From the NCBI GenBank assembly GCA_019775845.1, contig JADQAV010000031.1, positions 138-64,137 of the forward strand: a DNA stretch of 64,000 bases. The letters run 5' to 3'. The stretch comes from Myrmaecium sp. VS I D KN 1. Lineage: Eukaryota; Ascomycota; Dothideomycetes; Valsariales; Valsariaceae. Positions 36,045-46,801 of the stretch are shown piece after piece. The notes beneath the pieces are model-generated. The model searched no databases, was not told the origin of the DNA, and saw nothing but the letters and a program-made list of their open reading frames with translations. The stretch's first letter is position 1. Every line of letters begins with the position of its first letter. Both the position numbers and the translations under genes were made by a program.

Positions 36045-38137
36045 ATGGTCGAGGAGTGGCTGGGAAATAGATGGATCGAACCAGATCCGCTACGAAAAAC
36101 CAACCCCGTGGTGGGGAGTCATCACGTCCACACTCGTGGTGAGGATACATACGAGATGCCGACGCCAAAGAAGCGCTCGGAATGTTACCGGCGGGAGATA
36201 CCGCGCCGTTGGGCATACATCGACTCTCACATCACATACCTGGCATTCATCACTTGTATAATGATCTACATGCAGCTGCCTTCAGGCTACGGGCCCTTGA
36301 CGATGGATGCGAGTGCTGGCTTTCAAGGTGCAGAATGCGCTTCATCGTAACAAACCTCTTCGCTCACGGACCACGAGCGGCGTGGTGGATCATAGAGCTC
36401 GTCGACCGCGTATGATCAAGCTACAAGCGCGCTTGAGGCCATTGCGTTCCCATGCGCAAGGACGCAGCGCTGAGAGCACGACGACGCCAGTGGATGGCTC
36501 AGTTTCGCGGCTTGCTGCGCGCGATGGAGGTATGTGGTGTAGGTTCCGAGGGGCGCGCAGTCTGATAATCTCATACACTCTGTTCAGCCTACGTCGTGAC
36601 GAGGCCTAGTCGCAAGATGATCTCGACGGCGCTGTTGAATGTTGGAGAGGGGATTTCGGTGATGCCTAAGGGCGACGGGAGGGGAGCGGAATCGCCATCG
36701 GATTCCGAGTCATATCGAGCATTGTCGTCTCCGAGCCGTAGTAATTGTGACGGTATGAAATCCGAGCAGCTCAGAAGGGACTAAACAGGTTAGCAGTCTC
36801 GTGCCGAACGCTTCTCACCTTTACTCCTGTCGTTGATCCTGCAGTATCCGTCCGTAAAAAACCCGCCTTCTGCACCATAACCGACATGTCCTCTGATTTA
36901 CGAGGAGTCAGAATCTAGCAAGAGGCGCTTCCCTCCATAAAACCACTGAAATCCTTGCTCTTCTGTTCTTGTCCAATCCTCTACTCCTTCCTCTCTAGGA
37001 GGGAAGTCAGTCCAACCGAACATCCTCATTCGGTGAAATGCTGGGGAGACCCATTATCCTCCGGCGCTCCCAAGCGAGGCAATATCCTGACAGCAACGAG
37101 ACCAGGTCATCCCGCAGGAAAGATTCTCGGGCGCGCCGGATGTCGGACAGCGCAGCATTTGAATCTTTTGCCGTGTGCTATAGACTTCGATGCCCACGTG
37201 TGGATTGTCTGTACGTTCCCCTGCATCAATCTGTCCAAAGTTGTCCTGTAATGAAAAAGGTCGTCTCCGTCACCAGGCTACACAATTGCAAGAGCCTTTC
37301 CGTGTCGAGATCGGCGGCTCAAAAGAACGATTGAACCCGGGAATTGGAGTTCGTCGGTGGGGCATCCGTCTTCGAGAGGCCAGCGCTATAGAACGCTTTT
37401 CAGTGCAGCGCACGCAAATGCATACCGGATTCCAGCAGACAGGAAAGTTCGTCATCCAGGTGATCTATCGGGCTCCGCGATTCGCTAGGGACCTGGAGGG
37501 ATGAAGACGCGCGGGGCTGGCCGTTGGATCCGGGATTCATGACGGCGCGTGGTTGCCGCAGCACCTGAGGGAAATGCATGAGATGGTGCTGGATATCGTT
37601 TGTACGTGGTGGTCGTCGTTCCGGCTGATCGAAACCCGCAGCCCTCAATGCTCGAGTGATAACACTGCGGTCGATTGGAGCATGTCGCAGCCGGAGAAGA
37701 CATGGAAGCTCGATGTGTGGTATGCTTTCAACAACCTAACGCAGTCCCTCATTTCCAAGAAACCCAACCTGAACCCCGCGCGGCATACCATCAAAGTCGG
37801 ACATATCTGCCAAGCTCTGACAACGCGATGGGTTGGGTTTAGAACTCATGGGAAAGGAAGAAAATCCACGAGGAAACGCTGGAACCGAATGGGGCCGTGT
37901 CTTCTCCAGTCAAGGGGGTTTTCGGGTGGCGGATGGAGAAACACAGTAAGGCTTCGGCGGTCGTCGTGGGAACACCGGCGTAGAGTACGAGCGGCGAGAC
38001 GGCAAGAGCTGTGGAGAGTCGGTGAAGGACACACCCTGGTAAGCCAGGTGAGCTCGGACGGGAGAGGTTACATCGGGAGAGGAAAGGTTTGTTTCGAGGC
38101 GAAGAGGTGCGGGAGGTGTGAAACAGAAGAGCGATAG
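36045..38137 (+). pseudogene. Possible orphan or decayed gene region (uncertain)
   Basis: Several plus-strand frames of 60-190 codons follow one another (36045-36350, 36596-36784, 36955-37251, 37190-37504, 37553-38137). The last (194 codons) begins MPQHLREMHEMVLDIV and includes a tryptophan-rich stretch (KTWKLDVWYAFNNLTQSL). None shows a domain I know, and I could not find splice sites that join them convincingly. This may be a decayed gene next to the repeat scar, a poorly conserved multi-exon gene, or chance. Low confidence. Confidence 0.18.
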
Positions 38138-39543
38138 AAGAGAAGAGATAAGACGAGAGAAACGAAAAATGAAAAGAGAAAGGGGGAATCATCTCTTGTA
38201 AAGAGATTGAAAAATGCTAACCATGGCCACAGGATATACTCCAGTGGATCCGATTCATCTCGTATCCTTTTTTAGCATATGCAGAGAAGTCAACGTCAAA
38301 CGCAATTTCCATGCGATCGATGAGGCATCTCACATCGCGAATTTCCCTAAGAGTTAGTTGGTCCTCATCCTCCTCCTCCACCACCCGGATGCACAAACCG
38401 AGAGCATCGAACAAAAAACCGCACCAAGCCATCCCTCGTCAGAAACCAAGGATGATCGGCCGCTAAAGAATGAACACGGAAAAACAGCGCGCCTTTTTGA
38501 GGATCACAACGCGAAATTACAGAGGGGGGGAAGGAGGAGGATGGGGGCATGCCGCATGCCGCATGCCGCATGGTGCGGAGCTGGGTCGGACTGAAGATGG
38601 CGTCTGTGCGATCAGACAAGACAAGCGCAGGCACGAGCCAGCACCTGGGAAAATGCCAATGCCAATGCCATGCAGCGGTGGTGGTGGTGGTGGTGGCGGC
38701 GAGGAAAGAGGACCATGAGCGAGAAGCCACAGCAGGTCTAGACGTGAGTGGCCCTGTGAAATGATTGATAAATGGGGGTTGATATAGGCCGGGGTGATGG
38801 TTGAAGGTGGGTGAATAGGGGGAGGGGGGCAGCCGGATTCCGCCGTTGAAGCCGTTGGAAAGTCGGACGGTTGGAGAATGAAGCGTAAACAACTGGACGA
38901 CGGAGATAGGAAAACAAATCAGCGACGCGCAACTGTGAGGAGCACCGCAAAGGGAGGGAGAAGAAGACGACGGAGAAGTTAAGGATAATCCCAGCATCCC
39001 AGCATACCAGGAACGGGAAGAAAGGATGAAGCCGGAAGGAGAGATGGGTGAATACATACAAGCAGGCTTGCTGGCAGCAGAACGTCCGGCACCGCCAGTA
39101 AATGGTTTTGAATAAACAAAAGAGCAGAGGGAAAGAAGACGACGCAGAACGCCCGACTACAGCCGTAATGCATATAGCGGAGCGAGTGATCTTCCCTCAT
39201 CCATCCAGCACCATCTCACATCTCACAGCGCCCTTCCTATCCCTCTTCCTCCCCTCTCCCCTTCCTCCTCCATCTCCTCCTCCATCTCCTCCTCCGCCAG
39301 CATCTCCACTATCCTCCCATCCCCGCCTTTCCCCCCAAACGCCCTGGCGTAACTCCGTGAAGGTCCAGACAAGAACAAGCCCACTGCCGGCGTAAGAAAA
39401 TAAAGGAAATCCTCACGTCGTACGGTGGCGGCGAGATGGCTGTAATAGCGGCGGAGTAGCCTCGAGGCGTCTGCTAACCCACCATGCCCACCTACCCGCC
39501 CGGCGTCCACACACACACGCGCTTGCGCGGGCTAGCGAACCTC

Positions 39544-39550
39544 TCCACAA
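39544..39550. repeat. Target-site duplication, left copy
   Basis: TCCACAA directly before the left TIR; the same seven bases follow the right TIR at 44019-44025. An 8-bp reading (CTCCACAA, 39543-39550 and 44018-44025) is also possible, depending on whether the right end of the element has three or four terminal C residues. Confidence 0.75.
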
Positions 39551-39662
39551 GGGGAGAGACTAACGAGCACCCCAGCAAAACTACCGAGCATACTAGTAAC
39601 GTAAGCGTTTAACCATATTAAGCAAGCCCGCCGCGCCGCCCTTACGCACGTTTTAGACGAAC
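39551..39662. repeat. Left terminal inverted repeat
   Basis: Begins GGGGAGAGACTAACGAGCAC and ends GTTTTAGACGAAC. It aligns with the reverse complement of 43905-44018 with a 2-nt indel and a handful of substitutions, including a shared GC-rich core GCCCGCCGCGCCGCCCTTACG. Unlike the interior it keeps CpA words. Confidence 0.88.
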
Positions 39663-40770
39663 AGATGTATTAAAAAATACTAGTATAATTATATAATCTA
39701 TATATTAATTCTACTATTAAGTAACTACTAAGCTACTATTTATTTAAAACGAATAAATTAACCTTTTAGAAGTAGAAATCAGGCTAATCTATATCCCTAT
39801 CCTTAGGGCTCTTAGAATTATATAAATCTATTATATCCTAGATAGTCCTCTACCTATTTACTCTATTAGATAGCTATATAAATATTAACCTTACTTATTA
39901 TAGATAAATAAAATAGTATAGGCTTACTAAATTCTAATTAAGAGTACTATATAAAATAGTTTTAAGGATTATAACGCTTAGAGTATATTACTTAATACTT
40001 ATTTCTTAGCCTATTAGTATTATTTATAACGAGTTTAGAGGAGATATTACTTACTATAATATAATTCTTAAGCTTATATAGTAGAGTTTCCTCCTAAATA
40101 TCCTTCCTAATTATCTATAGTTCGTATAGAATATATATATACTTATAACTATATAGTATACGTATATTAAGCTAACTAGAAGTTCTAAGCTAGGTCTCTT
40201 ACTATCTAGAAAGGCCTTTTTAGATATATAGTAAGAGATATACTTAGGTACCTCTATAAAGCGCTATATATATATACTATATAAATTAATTTAGCTATAA
40301 TAATTAATCTAAACCTAAACTTACCGGAGGTAGTTCTTAGTACCTTAAGTAGGATTCTTAGGCTTTATATAAGAGCTTTAACGCGTAATAAACGCCTTAA
40401 CCTAGCTATAGTCTATTAGTATTATCTAAAATAAAAGAAGCTTATTTATATATAATATACCGCTACTTATCCTAGCTTAAGCCCTCTTAGCGGTTTAGAA
40501 TCTAACTTTTCTACTACTCTTCTTATACTTAACTATTACTATTTATAAAACCCTCCTACTTATTAATATCTAGTAAGGTTATAATAGCTCGTTAGTAACG
40601 ATTAGTATAGACGTTTAAGATAAATAAGAGAAGGGGGTAGATATAGGTATAGATATAAGTATAAATTTTAATATTAAAAGGGGGAAGCGCTCCTTTTAAG
40701 CCTAGGTAAGTAGTACTAAAGTAGTTAATTTATAGGTGGTAATAGTACGTCTAAACTATATAAGCCGCGT

Positions 40771-41128
40771 TTAATATATTAGAAATAGTACGGTTAATTA
40801 GGCTCTAATATAGTAGTTAAATATCTAAATCGTTAGAAACAGCACGGTTAATTAAAGACTTAATATTATATACTCTAATATAGTAGTTAAATATCTAAAT
40901 TATTAGAAATAGTATAGTTATATTACGTACTCTAATATAGCAGTTAAATATCTGAATTATTAGATACGGTATAGTTAATTAAAGACTCGATATTATATAC
41001 TCTAATATAGTAGTTAAATATCTAAATTACTAAATATAGTATAGTTAATTAAAGACTTAATATTACGTATATAAATATAGTAGTTAAATATCTAAATTAT
41101 TAGATATAGTATAGCTAATTAAAGACTA
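40771..41128. repeat. 70-bp tandem repeat array inside the transposon
   Basis: Five copies of a unit containing TCTAATATAGTAGTTAAATA begin near 40804, 40874, 40931, 41001 and 41071, so spacing is 70, 57, 70 and 70 bp; a partial copy precedes them. The copy near 40840-40850 still has AGCACGG, which looks less mutated than the ATAGTATAG versions in other copies. Confidence 0.8.
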
Positions 41129-43528
41129 CTACCGCTCTAAGTATAGCTTAATAATATATTAAGGATATATATTATATCCTATTACCGCCCTAGGTATATA
41201 TTAGATATTAGATATATATTAATCTACTAATATATATTAAAATAGCTATAGCGTACGTAGTTATAGCTATAAGGTAGTAAATAGGTACGCTGTTCGTTTA
41301 TAATAATTAAAGGGGCTAGTTATAGCTGTAGTACTTAGTATAATTAAGGGGGCTGCTTTAGAAAGTACTTTTATTTATTATAAGTAAATAGTATCTAGTT
41401 ATTTAAGTTAATAGTAGTAGCTATAATTAAGTAAATAGACTATATTTATTATAAATATATTAGCTAGAAGGAGGAGCCTAGTATTAATTAAAAGGAGGAA
41501 CCTATACTAAGGATATAAGCTAGGAGGATACTAATTTATTTAAAGTATATAGTAACTGCGGCTGTAGCTACGTATATACTATTAGTATAGTAATATTAAT
41601 TATTATAAGTATAATAAGTTATAACTAGTACTATCTTAAGAGAGTTATTATTAACGACTCTACTAAATAAGTAATATTAATTCGTTTTAAAAGAAAAGGC
41701 TCTTATTAAGTACTATATATTCTAGTTCTAGTTATTTTCTTTCTCTTTTTCATAGGCTTTTATATTAGACGAGGGATAACTATAAGCTCTTAAATACGCC
41801 TAAGGATTTTAGAAAGGGGAAGTTCCTTATTAATAAACTAATACCTATTAAAGTAGTCTATATAAAGATATACCTCCTATTTAATTTAATTAAATAAAAT
41901 ATACTAATAGGAAAGCCTGTATATTCGTTAATAAATACCCTTATAAGCTAATTATTATAAATATTTCCCTATATATATTTCTTACTATTTATAAATAGCC
42001 TTCTAGTATTCCTAATTTATAATATATAAGGTATAGCTATAGATAATACTAAGTATATTTATATAAAATAACTTACGTAGTAACTATAAGATACTTATTT
42101 AAGCTCTCTCTTTATTTTATATAATAGTAGTATAGTAAAGATCCTAAAAGGGGTAAAGCTAATAAAAGAGGGTAAAGATATTACTTCGTAATAAACGAAT
42201 TTATTTCTAAATAACTATATAAAGCTCTTTAAGCTATAAAGTTAATTACTAGCTATAGTAATAGTATTAATTCGTCTAAAGTAAAATATATTTCTCCTTA
42301 TATAGCTATTAGGTTTATTTAAGATATAAAGTACTATTATAATAAAGTACCTTAACTTCCTAATAAGCTATTTTAAACGAATCTTCAGTTTTAGTATAAA
42401 TATACTTAAAGTAAATATCTATAAAGGCTTTTATTTTAGGTATATCTTCTACCTAACTATTTATTCCTAACGTCTACTACTTAATCTTTCTACGACTCTA
42501 TAAAAGGATATCCTTATTCTAGTAATATTAATAGATAAGATACCCTACTTAAGAGAAGCTCTATTTAAGAGTTTTAATAAGGGCCTTTTTAAGATTAGTT
42601 ATAATAATCTTTAATAGAGGGATTTAGTTATATTAGAAGATATTAAGAAGCTATTTAATTACTTAGCGGTAGACCTCTATCGCTTCTTTTAGTATTAATA
42701 TAAGGCTAACTTAAAGTATTTAATTTAATCTAGTAATAGCCGTAATATTAAGAAGGGGCTAGTTATACTTATTCGTTTTAAATATATAATTAAAAAGAAG
42801 TACGTTATAGTTATACTAGAGAAGGGGTATAGCCTAAGTAGGGATAATAAGAAGGGTTTTAAAGCGTTTATCTAAATTAAGTTAGTATATATAGTAGTAA
42901 TTTCTCTAGTAAAGCTCTTAAAACAGGGCTTTAATAGTATTTAATATCTTTATAAGGCTTCTCCGATACTAAGCACGCTTATTCTTAATGTTTTTAATTA
43001 TAATAGGGACTTCTAGATACTAATTCTTTAATATTATTAATATTTAGAAGGGAGTAATTATAGTATTATACTTATAGTAGATAAAGTTATATATTTATTA
43101 AGAATAAGCGCAGCGGCGGACCCTAGGGAGTATATTAATTAGTATTAAATAGTAATTATAAATAAAGCTCCTGTAGCTCTCCTAATATATAATCTTCTAT
43201 TTACTATTAACTTTAGATAGGTTATTTATAATAAGTTATATCTCTATAAGGTATTTTATTCTTTTTAAAGTATAGTTAATACGAAGCCTTTAATAGTCTT
43301 TTAATTTTCTAGTATTTTTAGGCTTCCTAGTTTATATATAATAAAGTAGTTTCTAATAGATTTCCCTATTCTTATTCTTTTTTCCTTAGATAATACTTAT
43401 TTTAAATCTATTACTTTTTATAAATATATAAATAACTATAATTACTAATATATAGGACTTAAAGATAGCTTTAAGTAAGGGCTTAATATAGAAGGTTATT
43501 ATAAATAAAGTATCTAGCTTACTAAATA

Positions 43529-43672
43529 ACTTATTAAATAACTCTTCTAAAAGCTTATTAAATAACTCTTCTATAGGCTCGTTAGATAACTTTTCTAAGA
43601 GCTCGTTAAATAACTCTTCTAAGGGCTCGTTAAACGGCTCTTCTAAGGGCTCGTTAAAGGCTATATTAAATA
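43529..43672. repeat. 24-bp tandem repeat array inside the transposon
   Basis: Six units with exact 24-nt spacing (starts 43529, 43553, 43577, 43601, 43625, 43649) share GCTCGTTAAATAACTCTTCT. A constant period divisible by three suggests it was once inside a coding sequence; read on the minus strand it would be an eight-residue repeat rich in Glu, Leu, Phe, Asn and Pro. Confidence 0.75.
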
Positions 43673-43904
43673 GTTTAGGAGAAGCCCCTTCGTCTTAAAC
43701 GTAAAGAAGGGTAGGCTTAATAGAGGTTAAATAGGAAGGTAATAAAGTAGGCGATATAATAGATACTTAGTTTAGTAGAAATATATAACTATTCCTATTA
43801 ATACTATTTATAGAGAGTCTTAAATAGAGGAGAAGTTTTAAATTATATTAGCTAGGTAGGTATATTTATCTATATTATATATATCTAAGCGTAGACTCTC
43901 TTTA

Positions 43905-44018
43905 GTTCGTCTAAAACATGCGTAAGGGCGGCGCGGCGGGCTTACTTAATGTGGGTAAACGCTTACGTTACTAGTATACTCGATAGTTTTGCTGGGGTGT
44001 GCTCGTTAGTCTCTCCCC
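43905..44018. repeat. Right terminal inverted repeat
   Basis: Reverse-complement partner of 39551-39662; it ends in GTTAGTCTCTCCCC. It is two bases longer than the left copy (CACACCCC against CACCCC when read in the left orientation). Confidence 0.88.
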
Positions 44019-44025
44019 TCCACAA
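44019..44025. repeat. Target-site duplication, right copy
   Basis: TCCACAA directly after the right TIR, matching 39544-39550. Confidence 0.75.
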
Positions 44026-46801
44026 GCGTTGTTGGTGGAGGTTCGGGAGGTGGGAGTGTGGGAGGGCTTTTTTGGGAGGGTTTTGGGTTTGTGGATGGTC
44101 GTTCGTGATTTCCCTCTGCGTAATTTCCCCAGTAGTAGGTAGGTACGCAAAACATAAACACGGAGACGAAGACACACGCGCAACGGCGTATGTAACGATG
44201 CGATGGTGGGAACAGTCAGGCACCTCGTAGAAAGTCCGAGAGAGAGAGAGAGAGGGAGAGCCTGAGGACGCTCGGTCCTATTGGCAGGAGTATGTAGTTT
44301 GTTTCGGATGAGGGGGACGGTGGGGATGGCGGTGGGGATCTGTGTGTGTGTGTTGTGTTTGAGGGGGGGGTTGTGTTTGTATGAGAGAATACGGCCTACT
44401 TACATACGGACCGTACCAGTCGCTTTTGTATGTATCTCTATCCCGATACCGTACAGGATGAGCTTTGAAGCAACGAACGTCGTCGTGAGTGTATCAGGGA
44501 TTCTGTTCGGGGGGCAAGTGGGTGAGGATCTGAACGGTTGAAACCGCATCCCCTAAACACCTGCTTCACCACATCCGGGCTTGCTTGCATCTGCACAGCA
44601 CAAGGTACGAGGCACAAGGCAAGGGCAAGAAAAAAGCTGTGACACACCAGGCTGAACGAAGGAGAGCAAGCAGGCGGAAAATGGCGACTACCTACGGCCT
44701 TGAAGCTGCCTGTCAGTCAAGCCATCTTGAGGATGACGATGATGATGCGCAATGGAAAAGGCGATCTAGGAAAGCGCATCGCCATCTGTCTGAAAGTTAT
44801 CTCTCTCTTCCATTCCCCCACATATCCACCACATCTTTCTTTCTTTCTTTCTTTAGAAGCATTTGGACCAAAGAAGGCAAATTTGGCACCTCACCCCTTT
44901 CCATTCCCCAGACAGGAGAGGCAATGAGTTGTGATGCATGCATGGGGGGTAACAACCGTTCAACTGTGGCGCCCCCGGAAGGCTTTTAAGGAAAATGAGT
45001 AAAAAAGAGAAACCAATACATGTACATATGCAGCGAGTACATGAATATTATAGGGTAGCACTTGAGGGAACAGATAGCAGGTCAGGGATGGATGCAGTGG
45101 TGTTGGAGTCGTTGTGTCGACCGGAAATGGTATAGTGTCGGTCTGGATGAGAGCCGGTAAGGTACCTGACCGGGGGGGCAAGGGGGAAGGGGGGGAGGTG
45201 AGTTTGAGAGTGGTGGAGCAGATCAGACAGGAGAGGAAGAACAAGCCGAACACCGGCGTCTTCGATAAAAACAAAAAACAACAAAGATTGGAACAAAACA
45301 GAAACGGAACAGAGAGCCCGAGCAGAAAGACATCATATCCATCGACGACATCATCGAGACGGGTCGAAAAGAAACTGGCTGGCAGGTCGGGCCGCGGAAG
45401 TGAGGAAATGGATCAGATGGATGGGAGGGAAGGTTATCCCATCTGTCATCGGATCCTCGCTTTGCTCGCAGCTCATCAAACCTACCGTCGGAAAGGACTG
45501 GTTGACTGATTGATTGCATGTGCCACAACACACACATCAACACAGCTGGGTCCCGCAGAGCAGACAGACGCGCGCCAGTCGTTCGCTCGTTCGTTCGCTC
45601 GAAGGCGTCACAGCCCAGCCCAGTCCGTCAGCTGCTCTGCTCATCACTCCCAGAGGGAGAGGCAAAAGGCAGAGAGGCAAAAAGGGAGTGCAATCTCCAA
45701 GAACACGAGCCCACCGGTTGGTTGCGCGCTGCGCTGCGCTGCGCTGGCTGGCCAGCCGGGCGCCATCGTTCTAGCACACCATGGCGGGTTTAGCGTCAGG
45801 GGCACCACACTCACTCACTGAACCCACACGCGACACGGCCGGCCAGTGCGGAATAGCGATCGGCCGGTGCGTGGGGCCAGAGGGGATGGGGCACGTTTGG
45901 TTGGTGGAGAGGCCAGCCGCGCGCGGTGGTGATGGATGATGGACTGGTTGGCCCTAGGGACATGATTTCTGGTTGGTGGCACACTGGGTGACTGGCATTG
46001 GTACTCACTCACTCACTGTTTGTCGGACGCCGCCCAGGAACAAAACAAGGCCGCCTCCATCTGGGCCCCCCGACCGATGGCAGGTGGAATCGTGGTCCGG
46101 GTACGGTGGTGCTCAGATTAAATTACACGGGGGAACACTAGGGACTTGCCCATCTCCCTTAGCTGAGTGTTTGTTTTGGTGTACGGCTGTAAGAGTGGTG
46201 GTAATGGTGGTGCATGATGGATGATGGATGTTTGGGTGGATGCATGGGCCAAGGCAGGTCGGGGCGGTGCAAAAGCAGAGACCGGAATCGTAGTGAATGA
46301 CCCCATCCACTCAAGCACCATCCACCCCTTTCCGCCTATCATCTGGCGTAATCTATTCTGTACATCCAATCCACCCACTCACCCACTCTCTTCCCCCCTC
46401 GATCGGACCGCGCTACCGCACCGGACCCAGTGGAGGCACCATGGACGCCAGGGACGGGAGCAGCCCAGGACCGGACAGGACGGGAGCCACCAGGGGGCCA
46501 CCAGCGAGGGACGACCAGGGGGCCACCAGGGGGGAGACCACCAGGGGCACCTCCTAATCTCCTTCAGCCGTACATAAGGAGGTCCGCTTCCGTCGTACCT
46601 CGTCTTCCCCTTTTCCTTCCATCAGCACCGTCTTCGCATCTCTCTCCAAGCCCAGCTCAAGCCTTGCCTCCTTTTGACTTCGGTCGTCCACTCGTTGAAT
46701 CGCCAACGCCCACACTCTTTTAGTAAATCGACTTTACGTCCCCTCGCCTTCTTCCAAAGCTCCTTCAGCTTTCTTCCAAAGAAACCCCAATTTCAGTCAA
46801 G
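44026..46801. other. Gene-poor region right of the transposon
   Basis: 2.8 kb of normal base composition without a gene I can identify. It contains many simple repeats: (GA)n near 44236-44256, a CTTT run near 44838-44860, GCGCT repeats near 45727-45746, and a CCAGGGGGCCACCAG repeat near 46488-46545. The last few hundred bases are the pyrimidine-rich promoter and leader of the GPI-protein gene. Confidence 0.6.

Larger units (their letters stand above)
35220..39543. other. Gene-poor region left of the transposon
   Basis: 4.3 kb without a gene I can identify. It starts with the T-rich 3' flank of EFR3, passes an AT-rich scar at about 35690-35980, then returns to normal composition with scattered open frames (36045-38137) and simple repeats, including (GCATGCC)n near 38547-38572, (GGT)n near 38678-38698 and a CTCCTC/CATCTC repeat near 39255-39300. 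Confidence 0.6.
39551..44018. mobile_element. RIP-mutated terminal-inverted-repeat DNA transposon, about 4.47 kb
   Basis: The element is bounded by imperfect inverted repeats of about 112 bp (39551-39662) and 114 bp (43905-44018), flanked by a 7-8 bp direct duplication. Its interior is extremely AT-rich and almost free of CpA and TpG, while CpG, CpC and CpT remain: the CpA-to-TpA signature of RIP. No intact coding frame is left inside, so the transposase and its superfamily cannot be read directly. A long-TIR element with a 7-8 bp duplication fits hAT- or Mutator-like classes imperfectly (8 and 9-10 bp are usual there). Two tandem arrays lie inside (40771-41128 and 43529-43672). It is broken throughout; the inverted repeats and duplication are still easily aligned, so insertion itself may not be very old. 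Confidence 0.85.

Noticed and set aside
40771-41128. 70-bp array as a CRISPR-like array
   Set aside because: Units are directly adjacent without unique spacers, and the host is a eukaryote.
39551-44018. AT-rich block as a centromere or mitochondrial insertion
   Set aside because: It is only 4.5 kb, has precise inverted ends with a target duplication, and its AT content is explained by loss of CpA/TpG.
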